A DNA stretch of 64,000 nt from JAJTHC01 sp044348005 (GCA_044348005.1 JBIKTR010000003.1:62001-126000), one strand, 5' to 3'; shown: positions 16,546 through 25,096, counted from the first letter of the stretch. Program-made: numbers and translations. The notes: generated by a model from the sequence alone, not told the origin.

Positions 16546-16867
16546 TATAGTGTTTTTTAACTAAAAGTGGTAGTCTTGAGAATCTCTGTATTTTGGGGTT
16601 TCTCGCTCCTTTTTGAGCTGGTCGTCGTCAGAGACCTTTGCTCCGCCAAAGGTCTCCAACACCTCTAAAGTCGGTTCAAGGGGGGACGGGGAAGGACGCA
16701 TTGCGTTTCTCCTCCCCTTCGTCCCCCCTTGAAAATCCCCCCTGAATCCCCACCTCGTCGCATCATTCTCATTGCACGACGTCCGCAAAATCGCTCGGAT
16801 TTAGTGCTTGGACGCCTGCTGGTGCAACCATTTAAGGCAAGTCACTTTTTAGGTAAAAAATACTATA
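16546..16867. mobile_element. 322-bp terminal-inverted-repeat element with internal hairpins
   Basis: The left end TATAGTGTTTTTTA (16546-16559) is an inverted match, 13 of 14, to the right end TAAAAAATACTATA (16854-16867). Inside are a perfect 10-bp stem GAGACCTTTG/CAAAGGTCTC (16631-16656) and a G-rich/C-rich arm pair (about 16678-16728). Immediately left, 16469-16545 is another family-B-like fragment starting TAGTGTTTGAAAGATGAA. A 75-codon frame on the minus strand (16561-16788) lies inside it, but I see no evidence that it is a gene. The element fills the convergent gap between the oxidoreductase and dxr. Confidence 0.6.
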
Positions 16868-16878
16868 TCTATAGATCA

Positions 16879-18072
16879 CTATAAACCACTCAGGCTTTCT
16901 TGTCTGGCCCAGCGGTCAATTTCAAGCAATTCATCCAAGTCTGGGTAGTCTTTGCCTTCAAGCTGTTGTTGGCTCTTTTCAAGAATACGTTCAATCAATT
17001 GCGGAATTTCGCTAAAGGTGAGTCGATCTTCTAAAAATGCTTGAACGGCGATTTCGTCGCAGGCATTTAAAATCGTCGTGGTTCGACTGCCTGCTGCCAT
17101 GGCTTGGCGAGCCAAGCGAAGGCAAGGAAACACGGTTTCATCTGGTGGAAAAAACTCAAGTGTTGAAAGTTCGCTCAGGTTTAAATGACTCTTCATATAG
17201 TCACCCGCCCAACGCTCAGGCCAGCTCATGGCGACTTGAATCGGGATTCTCATATCCGCTGGGGCCAGTTGAGCCATCACACTACCATCAATATATTCCA
17301 CCATTCCATGCACCACACTCTGCGGATGCACCAATACATCCAGTTGCGCGGGTCTTAAATCAAACAACCATTTGGCTTCAATCAGTTCTAGTCCCTTATT
17401 CATTAGGCTGGCGCTGTCAATCGTGACTTTTGGCCCCATAGCCCACTTGGGGTGCTGAAGAGCTTGTGCTTTGGTGACGTGTTTGAGTTGTTCGGCGCTA
17501 TAGCCACGAAAAGGCCCCCCAGAAGCCGTAATCCACATTTTACGCACCTGTTGAACTGGTGAATGATGCAAACTTTGAAACAAAGCACTATGTTCTGAAT
17601 CAAACGGGATGACCTGATTCAAATAAGGCTGAACCAAATGCCCCCCAGCGACAAAGGTTTCTTTATTCGCCGTCAATAACCGGTTGCCTGCTTTGAGTGC
17701 CGCAAGCGACGACGCCAGCCCTAAAATCCCCACGACTCCCATCAGCACATCGCTCAGTTCGCTCAAGCAGGCGAGTGTTTCCAGTCCGCCTTCTTCAGTG
17801 GTGAGTAGTTCGGGTGGGGAGTAGACCTGTCGTTCAGCCAAGGCCTGTTTAAGGGCTTGACGATGAAAATCAGTGGCGACTGAAACATAACGGGGTGAAA
17901 ATTCCACGATTTGTTCAAGGAGTATGTCAATCTGTGTTCCCCCAGCAAGAGCAATGACGTCGTACGCGTGGGGGTGATGACGGCATACGTCAAGTGCTTG
18001 CGTTCCAATTGAACCTGTTGAACCTAAAACAGCGAGTTTTTTAGGGGGGGGGTGCAGGCATCCTTCAAGCAT
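16879..18072 (-). CDS. dxr: 1-deoxy-D-xylulose 5-phosphate reductoisomerase
   Basis: Second enzyme of the MEP isoprenoid pathway, NADPH- and divalent metal-dependent. Family motifs: AVLGSTGSIGTQALDV (NADPH), LLTANKETFVAGG, DSEHSALFQ (metal ligands), TASGGPFRGY and HPKWAMGPKVTIDSASLMNK. 397 residues is normal. The first ten residues (Cys-Leu-His-Pro-Pro-Pro, a nine-C run) look like a short tail. The Shine-Dalgarno before ATG 18072 is weak. It pairs with the polyprenyl synthase gene at 55340 as part of isoprenoid supply. Confidence 0.96.
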   Translation of the reverse strand: MLEGCLHPPPKKLAVLGSTGSIGTQALDVCRHHPHAYDVIALAGGTQIDILLEQIVEFSPRYVSVATDFHRQALKQALAERQVYSPPELLTTEEGGLETLACLSELSDVLMGVVGILGLASSLAALKAGNRLLTANKETFVAGGHLVQPYLNQVIPFDSEHSALFQSLHHSPVQQVRKMWITASGGPFRGYSAEQLKHVTKAQALQHPKWAMGPKVTIDSASLMNKGLELIEAKWLFDLRPAQLDVLVHPQSVVHGMVEYIDGSVMAQLAPADMRIPIQVAMSWPERWAGDYMKSHLNLSELSTLEFFPPDETVFPCLRLARQAMAAGSRTTTILNACDEIAVQAFLEDRLTFSEIPQLIERILEKSQQQLEGKDYPDLDELLEIDRWARQESLSGL

Positions 18073-18091
18073 AGGGGAATGGCATCCAATT

Positions 18092-18121
18092 TTGATTTAG
18101 TTGAACTAAAATCATTATAAT
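18092..18121 (+). promoter_or_regulatory. promoter of the 18167-19591 gene pair
   Basis: TTGATT (18092-18097), 18-base spacer, perfect TATAAT (18116-18121). It lies in the divergent gap upstream of the small zinc protein. Confidence 0.6.
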
Positions 18122-18166
18122 AGAGATAATTGAATCTCATTTTACCCTAAATACAAAAAGGAAGCG

Positions 18167-18412
18167 ATGCTTGTGGCATTCAAATGCATCAAATGTGGAG
18201 ATGAGCAGTTTAATTTAAAACTGACTTCGCCTTCTAGCAAAACACTTCAATGGCATTACAACGAACATCAAGACTTAATTTTAAGTGTTGAAGGGCAATC
18301 CTTTGTCGCAGATTTAGGGTTTATGAATCGCTTTGCGTCTTGTAAAACGTGTAAGGCGCTTCGTTCATGGGCGTATTCGTATGAAGCCCTTCGTAAACAC
18401 ATAAAGGCTTAG
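18167..18412 (+). CDS. small cysteine-knuckle protein, 81 aa
   Basis: Two CxxC pairs (CIKC at residues 7-10 and CKTC near residue 65) suggest a zinc-binding mini-domain with beta strands between. There is no signal or membrane segment. AAAAAGGAAG lies just before the ATG. The stop is 3 bases from the start of the diguanylate cyclase gene, so the two are almost certainly co-translated. Function unknown; an accessory to the cyclase is an inference from position only. Confidence 0.75.
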   Translation: MLVAFKCIKCGDEQFNLKLTSPSSKTLQWHYNEHQDLILSVEGQSFVADLGFMNRFASCKTCKALRSWAYSYEALRKHIKA

Positions 18413-18415
18413 CGT

Positions 18416-19591
18416 ATGACCATTGCTAAAACTTCCGAGGCCGTCACTTATAATCGTCAGAAAAAAGAGTTCTATAATACTATAGATTTTATTATGACGA
18501 TGATTTCAATCCTGTTGATTCTGCGCTTTTTCTTGGTGATTATGGATCCTATTTTTACAGAAGTTAAGCAAGTGGGTTACATAGAACTTTATACTGTTTG
18601 TCGTTCTATGATTGATGTACTCTATAGCGTAACTGAATTTTTGCTATTTCCCCTAAACTTATTGCTTCAGGTAATTGGGAATGCCACAGGCTGGTTTCCT
18701 AATGATGTCTTCCCTTCTATGCGTTCAGAAGGTTTGGGTGTGTGGTTACAGTCTAACTTAGTGAGATTACCTGTTTATGCAAAACAAGGTATTCCAGATT
18801 ATGTATTAAACAGCCCCCCAAAGACGTGGATGCCGGGTTATTTTAACTGGACGGCCTTGTTGGGTAGTTTCTTTTACCTTACCCTTCGTCCTGTGGTGAC
18901 GGATACCTACTCCACCCTTCGCAATTGGTTAATGAATATAGTAGTCGAAAAAATGTATGTCAAAAAAAGGCAAGAACAATATGACAAAATTTTATTTAAA
19001 AAAAATATCGAACTCCAAAATGCTTTAAGGCAAGGCAAGTACTTAGAAAATGAAATTTCTCACCTCAATACTTCTGTTGTGACGGATGAACTCACGAAGA
19101 CATATAATCGACGTTTCTTTTCTGACAAAATCCGAGACTTATTTAACAAACATAAGCAAACTGAACAGATTTTAAGCGTTATGATGGTAGATGTGGATCA
19201 TTTTAAAAAGGTAAATGACAAGTACGGTCATCTCGTAGGCGATGAAGTTTTGATCTTGGTTTCAGAATTACTGCGTCGCTTTACACCAAAAGAGGCCTTT
19301 TGTTGCCGTTATGGCGGTGAAGAGTTTGCTATACTGCTTCCCCAAATAGGTTTAGAACAAGCCACTTCTAATGCAGAACTTATTCGTAATGAAGTATTAC
19401 GTTTATCGTTCCCGAGTGCGCCAGATTTAAAATCGACGATTTCTATTGGTCTGGCGACCGCTGATTTTGCAATTCTCGATGTAAAACGGGGCTTGCATCA
19501 TTACGAAGACTTGATTAAATTTGCGGATGATGCCTTATACGAAGCCAAAACCTCTGGGCGCAACAAGGTCATTCCAAAACGTCTTGGCTAA
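18416..19591 (+). CDS. membrane-anchored diguanylate cyclase (GGDEF), 391 aa
   Basis: Makes cyclic di-GMP from two GTP. The N-terminus has about three hydrophobic segments (TMISILLILRFFLVIM, then MIDVLYSVTEFLLFPLNLLL, then a weaker one near 145), resembling a YggT-type membrane domain. A coiled-coil-like linker (about 190-225) follows, then the GGDEF domain with DELTKTYNRRFF, MVDVDHFKKVNDKYGHLVGD and the active site RYGGEEF. The inhibitory RxxD site that normally precedes the active loop is absent (TPKEA there), so product inhibition at that site is unlikely. Second gene of a pair with the small cysteine-knuckle protein. Confidence 0.93.
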   Translation: MTIAKTSEAVTYNRQKKEFYNTIDFIMTMISILLILRFFLVIMDPIFTEVKQVGYIELYTVCRSMIDVLYSVTEFLLFPLNLLLQVIGNATGWFPNDVFPSMRSEGLGVWLQSNLVRLPVYAKQGIPDYVLNSPPKTWMPGYFNWTALLGSFFYLTLRPVVTDTYSTLRNWLMNIVVEKMYVKKRQEQYDKILFKKNIELQNALRQGKYLENEISHLNTSVVTDELTKTYNRRFFSDKIRDLFNKHKQTEQILSVMMVDVDHFKKVNDKYGHLVGDEVLILVSELLRRFTPKEAFCCRYGGEEFAILLPQIGLEQATSNAELIRNEVLRLSFPSAPDLKSTISIGLATADFAILDVKRGLHHYEDLIKFADDALYEAKTSGRNKVIPKRLG

Positions 19592-19626
19592 AACACTATA
19601 ATTACACTTGACTATATATGCCCAGA

Positions 19627-21048
19627 TTACCTTAAACGACGCGGTTCATCGTCTCGCAAAGGGCGTTGCCAAAAATGGCTCCCAATCATCACCAATACAC
19701 ACAAAATCATTAGTCCCAAAGGCGCCCAAGTCGGGACGTTGTCCAGGTTGTTCATATAAAACACCCCCCCCATCACCGTTGCCGACAAATACGACGCCAC
19801 CGTACCACAAAGCATGGCCTTAATCCCAAGCGAAGCAATATCACTTCGACGTTCTGGCACCATGGCGCCAAGCCCCCCAAGCTGAATGGCAATGGAACCC
19901 AAGTTCGCAAAACCGCACAAGGCCACCGACAAAATGACTTGACTCACAGGGGCTAAGCTCTGTTGCTTCATTAAAGTGCTGAGTTGAGAGTAGGCCACAA
20001 ATTCATTGATGATCATCTTCGTCCCCAACAGGCTCCCTGCGCTTAGAGCGTCTTGCGAGGGTATCCCTAAACCCAGCGCCACAAAATAAAAAAGCTTCCC
20101 TAAAAGACTAGACATACTTAACTGCGCTAAAGAAATCCCCCACACTTCAGGGGCCACCCCCCACGCCATGAGTTGTTTGCCCAACAGGGCAAAGCCTGCA
20201 TCTAAAAAAGCCACTAATGACACAAAGGCAATGAGCATGGCCAGCACACTAACGCCAATATGCCACCCTTCAGTGGCGCCTTGAGAAGCGGCATCAATCA
20301 CATTCACCGCTTTTTGTTCCACTTCTAAGCGAACGTTCCCTTGGGTCACAGGGGTTTGTGTTTCGGGGATCAAAATTTTGGCAACCGCAAAACTAGCTGG
20401 AATCGCCATGAGCGAAGCCGTTAAGAGGTCACTGGCTGGAATGCCCATACCGATGTAAACCGCCATCATGCCACCTGAAATGCACGCCAAGCTCCCTGCC
20501 ATCATGGCTAGCAACTCCGATTTGGTGACGCTTTTTAAGTACGGTTTCACCAGCATTTGAGCTTCCACCTGCCCCACAAAGACACTCGCACAGTTGGACA
20601 ACGCTTCTGCCCCTGAAACGCCCAAAACAGCGTTCATCAGCCGTGCAACCAGTTGCACCACAATTTGAAGGATCCCCAAGTAATAGGCGATTGAAACGAG
20701 ACTGGCGACAAAGACTAACACAGGCAAGAGTTTTAAGGCAAAAATAAAGGCCCCGTTAGCACCAAACAGACGGTTTAAAGCGTCTGGGTTAGAGATAAAT
20801 CCGCCGAAGACGAAGGTGGCTCCTTGGTTGGCAAAATGCTGTAAGCGTTCGATGCCTTGGCCCACAGAAAGCATGACGACTTGGGCTTGAGGCACTTGTG
20901 TCAGTAACAATGCCAGCATAATCTGCAAGGCCATCGCACGCAGAATGAGTCCCCAATCCACACGAAAGCGATGTTCTGAAAAGCACCACGTGGTGGCCAA
21001 CAAGAGAAAAATACCAATAGCGGGCGGTAACAGCCAATAAAAGTTCAT
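19627..21048 (-). CDS. concentrative nucleoside transporter (CNT/NupC family)
   Basis: Cation-coupled nucleoside uptake through the inner membrane. It is polytopic with many hydrophobic helices. Family landmarks are SNCASVFVGQVEAQMLVKPYL, MMAGSLACISGGMMAVYIGMG and GTKMIINEFVAYSQL. The FANLGSIAIQLGGLG region near the C-terminus is conserved in CNTs. 473 residues is slightly longer than the bacterial norm. It converges on the diguanylate cyclase with a 35-base gap. A repeat cluster lies upstream. Confidence 0.92.
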   Translation of the reverse strand: MNFYWLLPPAIGIFLLLATTWCFSEHRFRVDWGLILRAMALQIMLALLLTQVPQAQVVMLSVGQGIERLQHFANQGATFVFGGFISNPDALNRLFGANGAFIFALKLLPVLVFVASLVSIAYYLGILQIVVQLVARLMNAVLGVSGAEALSNCASVFVGQVEAQMLVKPYLKSVTKSELLAMMAGSLACISGGMMAVYIGMGIPASDLLTASLMAIPASFAVAKILIPETQTPVTQGNVRLEVEQKAVNVIDAASQGATEGWHIGVSVLAMLIAFVSLVAFLDAGFALLGKQLMAWGVAPEVWGISLAQLSMSSLLGKLFYFVALGLGIPSQDALSAGSLLGTKMIINEFVAYSQLSTLMKQQSLAPVSQVILSVALCGFANLGSIAIQLGGLGAMVPERRSDIASLGIKAMLCGTVASYLSATVMGGVFYMNNLDNVPTWAPLGLMILCVLVMIGSHFWQRPLRDDEPRRLR

Positions 21049-21084
21049 CGCTTGATCATCCTAATGAGTTGAGGTCTATTTTTG

Positions 21085-21400
21085 TATAGTGTTTGATAGA
21101 TGAAACACTATAGAAAGCTCTGCAAAAGTGGCTTTACTCCCTCTCCCTTAGGGAGATGAAAACAAGCTTCTCATTCACGAAGTGAATCTACCCCTTTAGG
21201 AAGGAGAGGTTGGGAGAGGAAACCAACGGTTTTCTTTCCCAAGAGAAAAAGCTTGCTTTTTCGACCATGGTGGGGTGAGGGTTCCCTGTTCCCCACAAAT
21301 GCTGGTGTTCCCACCTCCTAGCGTAGCCCGCCATAGACGAGGCCTGCGACCTAAGGGAGGAGGAACAAAGCAAATTAGACTTTTGCAAAGCTTTCTATAG
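21085..21400. mobile_element. MITE-like element, family A, long copy, abutting a family-B end
   Basis: A family-B palindromic end (TATAGTGTTTGATAGATG..., 21085-21112) runs directly into a family-A left end (CTATAGAAAGCTCTGCAAAA at 21108). The matching right end (TTTTGCAAAGCTTTCTATAG) closes at 21400. The A interior matches copy 1 but has about 110 extra bases (about 21158-21275), including its own stem GAAGTGAATC-like arms. It lies upstream of the nucleoside transporter. No coding capacity. Confidence 0.65.
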
Positions 21401-21446
21401 AAGTGTAACATAAAGCCTCAGGCAAATACAGGAGCTTTTTCATCTA

Positions 21447-21596
21447 TATAGTGTTTTAAAGAGTTTTCCGTACAGTAGGCTAGACGAGGAGCCTAGATTA
21501 TTTTTTGCGGGCGTGTACATAGACGACCATAACCAAACGAAAAAATCGTAGCGAAAAAGTATAAACACTGTAGAGGAAACTCTTTAAAACACTATA
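21447..21596. mobile_element. MITE-like element, family B, copy with 20-bp perfect ends
   Basis: TATAGTGTTTTAAAGAGTTT at the left is repeated perfectly inverted at the right (21577-21596). The 150-bp element carries an internal hairpin around AGGCTAGA...GAGCCTAG and a GGGCGTGTA...ATAACC...CGAAAAAATCGTAGCGA segment. That segment also occurs in the copy at 39175-39323. Confidence 0.75.
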
Positions 21597-21611
21597 CTAT
21601 AGGAGGGTTGA

Positions 21612-21698
21612 ATGAGAGCCACTCAGGCATCCCAAGGCAAAACAGCATTCATTTCAGCTGGAAATCTGGCGGTTCAGTTTTTTTTTAGGCATGATTAA
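21612..21698 (+). CDS. possible 28-residue small protein
   Basis: A perfect AGGAGG (21601-21606) sits 5 bases before an ATG that opens 28 codons (MRATQASQGKTAFISAGNLA...). Nine consecutive T near the end encode Phe-Phe-Phe. The frame begins immediately after a family-B element. It may be a real small gene, a truncated one or chance. Codon evidence is too short to decide. Confidence 0.25.
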   Translation: MRATQASQGKTAFISAGNLAVQFFFRHD

Positions 21699-21779
21699 AT
21701 CTCTCAATAAGTGTTGCATGTTCTCCATTCTGCTAAAAAACCCTTTTTTAGAAGGTTCTATAGAATAAAAGAGGACTCC

Positions 21780-22388
21780 CTACAACAGCCCTTCTTTTTG
21801 CCAAGTGGCTATGATTAAGTCAACCGCTTCAACAATAGTGTCACAAATGGCGGCGGGTTCATGGGCTAAGGCTTGGTACTTGCCTTGTAATACATTTTGG
21901 CCATAGCCTGTTTTTAGCAGAATGCCTCTGGCTCCCGCATTGTGCGCAAACTCAACATCAGTGGCTTTGTCCCCCACGACATAAGCGGTGGCCAGATCAA
22001 TCTGTGGAAAATCAGCCAGTGCTTTTCGGATCATACCTGTACCGGGTTTACGGCAGTCGCTGTCTTTTGTAAATTCAGGCACGACGCCTCGGGCGTAATA
22101 GGGGCTATAATACAAGGCATCTAAATGCGCTTGGGCCTGTTCAAACAATAACGTATTTACCTTATTGTTCAGGGCATGAATATGTTCAATATCATAAAAA
22201 CCTCGCGCAGCCCCCGTTTGGTTCGTGGTTAAAATACATAAAACGCCTAGATCATTGAGCTTACGAATAGCTTGCGCGACCCCTGTGTAAAGTTCTAAGT
22301 GATCCAAATCACGAATGTAGCCACGTTCAATGTTCAAGGTGCCATCGCGATCAAAAAAGACGGCCAATTGTTTCTCTTCGCTGGACAT
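21780..22388 (-). CDS. gmhB: HAD phosphatase, D-glycero-D-manno-heptose-1,7-bisphosphate 7-phosphatase-like
   Basis: HAD-superfamily (HisB-N/GmhB) hydrolase; in the family it makes heptose precursors for lipopolysaccharide. Motif I FFDRDGTLN, motif II LTTNQ, motif III with CRKPGTGMIRKAL, and motif IV VVGDKATDVEFA are all present. Of the four Cys/His zinc ligands of classical GmhB, only one Cys (in DCRKP) remains. The loop YYSPYYARG has lost the others, so the zinc site is probably absent and substrate specificity is uncertain. ATG 22388 is preceded by GGGAGAAGG. The frame extends to 22430. Confidence 0.85.
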   Translation of the reverse strand: MSSEEKQLAVFFDRDGTLNIERGYIRDLDHLELYTGVAQAIRKLNDLGVLCILTTNQTGAARGFYDIEHIHALNNKVNTLLFEQAQAHLDALYYSPYYARGVVPEFTKDSDCRKPGTGMIRKALADFPQIDLATAYVVGDKATDVEFAHNAGARGILLKTGYGQNVLQGKYQALAHEPAAICDTIVEAVDLIIATWQKEGLL

Positions 22389-22432
22389 CCTTCTCCCTTT
22401 CTTTTGCACACATGGATTCTTTTGATGCACGG

Positions 22433-23278
22433 TTATTTCAAGACAAGCATTAAAGCTTCGGCTTGTTTAATGACTTCACGGTAATGGTCTTTAACGGCTT
22501 GGGCTTCGTTGAGGTCATGGGCACTACCTAGGTTGCTGCCTAAAATCTGCGGATGATGATAGGAACGTGTTTCTGCGGTCGTCATATCTTCTTGGCAGGA
22601 TTGAATCAAGCGTTCTAATTTTTCAAGCAAGTCTTTTAAATCTTGAGGCGTATAGGTTTTGACAACCTCTGTCAGAAAATCAATTTGTTCAGGCGTCCAC
22701 GCGTGGTGCGCCGAAAGACGCTGGGCCACTTCTATAAAAAGGGTTTGATATTTTTCAAACTGAAAAATATCGTCCCGCAAGGCCAAGGCCACATGCGCTT
22801 GAAAGGCCAACGGCACCGCTTGTTCAATAAAAGTGCGCAACGCTTGAGCCAACGGCTTATGGAGCAATAGACTCTTCATAAAGCGCTCAGCGATAACAGC
22901 GCTAAGAGGCACTTTGACTTCACGGCCAGAAGCGAGCAAAAACGTCACCTGAAGCTCCAACGCTTCAATCGCAAGCGAAGATGCTTCAAGGGCTTCTTTA
23001 CTATAAGTCTTTAACGCAAAGGGGGACGCTACACGCAAACGTTGTTCGGCCTTGGCCGTAAATTGGGGAGAAAACAATAAATCCTGCTCATATTCTTCAA
23101 GGGCCAGTAAGCCTTTGGCGAAAAACGCTTCAATCTGCTCATCGCTTAAGCAGGCGTAATGATCCGCCAGTTGGGTACGAAGCTGTTCACCCATCCGTTG
23201 TGGTGCCGTCAACACGTTAATGACGGCGTCTTGCAACGCATCAATAGAAGAAATTTGGAGCGTGTCTGTAGGGGTCAT
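22433..23278 (-). CDS. hypothetical helical protein, 281 aa
   Basis: No recognised domain. Predominantly helical, acidic, Leu/Ala/Glu-rich, without signal peptide or membrane segment. A central segment (VTFLLASGREVKVPLSAVIAE) may be a small beta unit. GAGGA lies 9 bases before the ATG at 23278. The gmhB-like gene follows about 45 bases later on the same strand, so an operon is likely. The PFOR terminator lies upstream. Confidence 0.7.
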   Translation of the reverse strand: MTPTDTLQISSIDALQDAVINVLTAPQRMGEQLRTQLADHYACLSDEQIEAFFAKGLLALEEYEQDLLFSPQFTAKAEQRLRVASPFALKTYSKEALEASSLAIEALELQVTFLLASGREVKVPLSAVIAERFMKSLLLHKPLAQALRTFIEQAVPLAFQAHVALALRDDIFQFEKYQTLFIEVAQRLSAHHAWTPEQIDFLTEVVKTYTPQDLKDLLEKLERLIQSCQEDMTTAETRSYHHPQILGSNLGSAHDLNEAQAVKDHYREVIKQAEALMLVLK

Positions 23279-23314
23279 CACTAAAATTCCTCGGTTAATG
23301 GGCAAACGGCTGTC

Positions 23315-23352
23315 AGAAGAAAGGAAGCAGGCTTGCGTTCAAACAAGCCTGC
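23315..23352 (-). terminator. intrinsic terminator of the PFOR operon
   Basis: On the minus strand GCAGGCTTG (23344-23352) pairs perfectly with CAAGCCTGC (23327-23335) around an 8-nt loop and is followed by a pyrimidine-rich CTTCCTTTCTTC. It sits directly after the second PFOR gene. Confidence 0.7.
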
Positions 23353-23366
23353 GCGACTTATAAGGG

Positions 23367-25013
23367 TTAAACAGGGGTGGCTAAACTTTTCATAAAGTCT
23401 TCGTTGGTCACACCCGCAAGCTGTTGAATGAGGCGCCAGTTTTCAAGGCGATCTTGCATCGCATTTAAAATGGTTTGCGAATTGGGGTTGCCGTCCTTGT
23501 CAAAATGCTTGCGGAAGCGCCCTTCCGTTCTGGCCCAGCTTAAGAAGTTGTATTCTTGATCGTTGCCATCCGCATCTTTTTCAATCACCCAATCCCGATT
23601 TGGAGCAGGGTTGCCTTCTAAGCTAATACGTTGAGCCAACGTCGCCCCCGCTTCAGGGTCGTAAATGATCAAGGGGAAGGCCCGACTTTTCATCGCATTA
23701 CGGGCTTGAATGGCGGCCATGTCATCTGCCACGCCATGTTCAGGTTGACATGTGGTATACACACTAATGACCGCAGGCCCGTTATAAGCCAAAGCACGTT
23801 CAACGACTTTGTAGAAGTGCGTGGTTAAGGGCCCAATAGTTTGAGCCACATAGGTATTGGGGTGCATCAAGGCGATTTGCGCAATTTCTTTACGCTTTTC
23901 GGATTTACCACCTTTACTGGTGCCGTGCGCGCCCATTTTGGATTCTTGCGCCGTGTAAGACGCCGTGGATTGCTGCCCACCCGTATTGGAATAGACTTGT
24001 GTATCCAAAATCAGGACTTTCACATTCATGCCCGAAGCAAGCAAACGACTTAAGGCGTTTAGGCCAATATCAAGCATCGCACCATCTCCGCCGACGTTCC
24101 AAATCACCCAGTCTTCTTGACCTTGTTGATCCCAAAACGCACGGACGCCCATCGCATCGGCAGGGCCGTTTTCAAACAAGGAGTTCGTCCACGGTGCGGC
24201 GAAAGGATTGTACGGATAGGTTGAGCCATACACCGTGTTACAGCCAGTAGAGGCGACAATACCGTAGCGATCGCCGACTTTTTCATGCGTCATTGCAAAG
24301 ACTTGACGCAACACAGACGCTTCTCCACAGCCCATGCAAGAACCAGCTCCACCCGCATACTGACGAATAGCAGCAGGTTTCAACATAATGTCACGCTTGT
24401 CTTTCGCGTTAATGTGCGTCAAGGGTGACGCGGGCAAAGAGCGATAGAACCCAAAATCACTGAGGTATTGGGGGAGGTTGTCTGGCGTTTTTTTGACCAT
24501 TTTAAGCGCATCATGATCCCCACACACCGCGACGCATTCGCCACAGCCTTTGCATTTGGTCGGATCAATAAAAATGCCAAACATCCCGCCTTCAGGGTTG
24601 TTTTCGGGATCTTTTTCATGCTTTTTTTGAAACGCCGTGTAATACTTACGGGTTTCGCTAAATTGTTGACGCAAGTGAGCTTTATACTCTTGGTCTTGCA
24701 CGCCCGCCAAGGCGTCTTCAAGCGTGTTGGGCAACACGACTTTCCCTAAAATAGCGGTGTCTGGGCAGTTGGTGACGCAATCCATACAGCCGACACAGTT
24801 TTCACTGTTGAGCTGGGGCAGTTCAGGGGCGATGTAACTAAAATCACGACTCGCTCCCGTTGAAGCGGGCAAAACGGATGTGGCCACAAACGCATCCGCT
24901 TCTAGCGAAGATCCTCCGCCGTTGTTGTAGGCGTCTAGGACTTCTTTGGCACGCACGCCGTCATACCAAGCAGGGAATTGTTGAGTGTTGGACTCATGTG
25001 TTGCGTTCATCAT
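23367..25013 (-). CDS. pyruvate:ferredoxin oxidoreductase, C-terminal half (ferredoxin and TPP domains)
   Basis: Carries the intramolecular 4Fe-4S relay (CVGCMDCVTNC and CKGCGECVAVC, about residues 78-165) and the thiamine-diphosphate domain (GCGEASVLRQVF; NVGGDGAMLDIGLNAL with the GDG...N metal motif; LDTQVYSNTGGQQS). Together with the upstream gene it oxidises pyruvate to acetyl-CoA and reduces ferredoxin. In the usual homodimeric enzyme these domains are fused to the alpha/gamma part in one chain of about 1200 residues. Here they form a separate 548-residue product with its own ATG and an 83-base gap that contains a hairpin. Confidence 0.95.
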   Translation of the reverse strand: MMNATHESNTQQFPAWYDGVRAKEVLDAYNNGGGSSLEADAFVATSVLPASTGASRDFSYIAPELPQLNSENCVGCMDCVTNCPDTAILGKVVLPNTLEDALAGVQDQEYKAHLRQQFSETRKYYTAFQKKHEKDPENNPEGGMFGIFIDPTKCKGCGECVAVCGDHDALKMVKKTPDNLPQYLSDFGFYRSLPASPLTHINAKDKRDIMLKPAAIRQYAGGAGSCMGCGEASVLRQVFAMTHEKVGDRYGIVASTGCNTVYGSTYPYNPFAAPWTNSLFENGPADAMGVRAFWDQQGQEDWVIWNVGGDGAMLDIGLNALSRLLASGMNVKVLILDTQVYSNTGGQQSTASYTAQESKMGAHGTSKGGKSEKRKEIAQIALMHPNTYVAQTIGPLTTHFYKVVERALAYNGPAVISVYTTCQPEHGVADDMAAIQARNAMKSRAFPLIIYDPEAGATLAQRISLEGNPAPNRDWVIEKDADGNDQEYNFLSWARTEGRFRKHFDKDGNPNSQTILNAMQDRLENWRLIQQLAGVTNEDFMKSLATPV

Positions 25014-25066
25014 AGGGGAAGAACCTCAGTTAATTAGGGTAATAAATCTAGTATTGAATGAAACGA

Positions 25067-25091
25067 GATGGGGAATGCACGATTCCCCATC
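25067..25091 (-). promoter_or_regulatory. intercistronic hairpin between the PFOR genes
   Basis: GATGGGGAAT (25067-25076) and ATTCCCCATC (25082-25091) form a perfect 10-bp stem with a 5-nt loop, directly after the stop of the first PFOR gene. There is no strong T-run on the minus strand (TCTCGTTTC). It may therefore protect or partly attenuate the mRNA and set subunit ratio. Confidence 0.55.
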
Positions 25092-25096
25092 ATTCG

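Noticed and set aside
16561..16788. 75-codon minus-strand gene
   Set aside because: Lies wholly inside a hairpin-rich inverted-repeat element, has no Shine-Dalgarno or recognisable domain, and its composition follows the stems.
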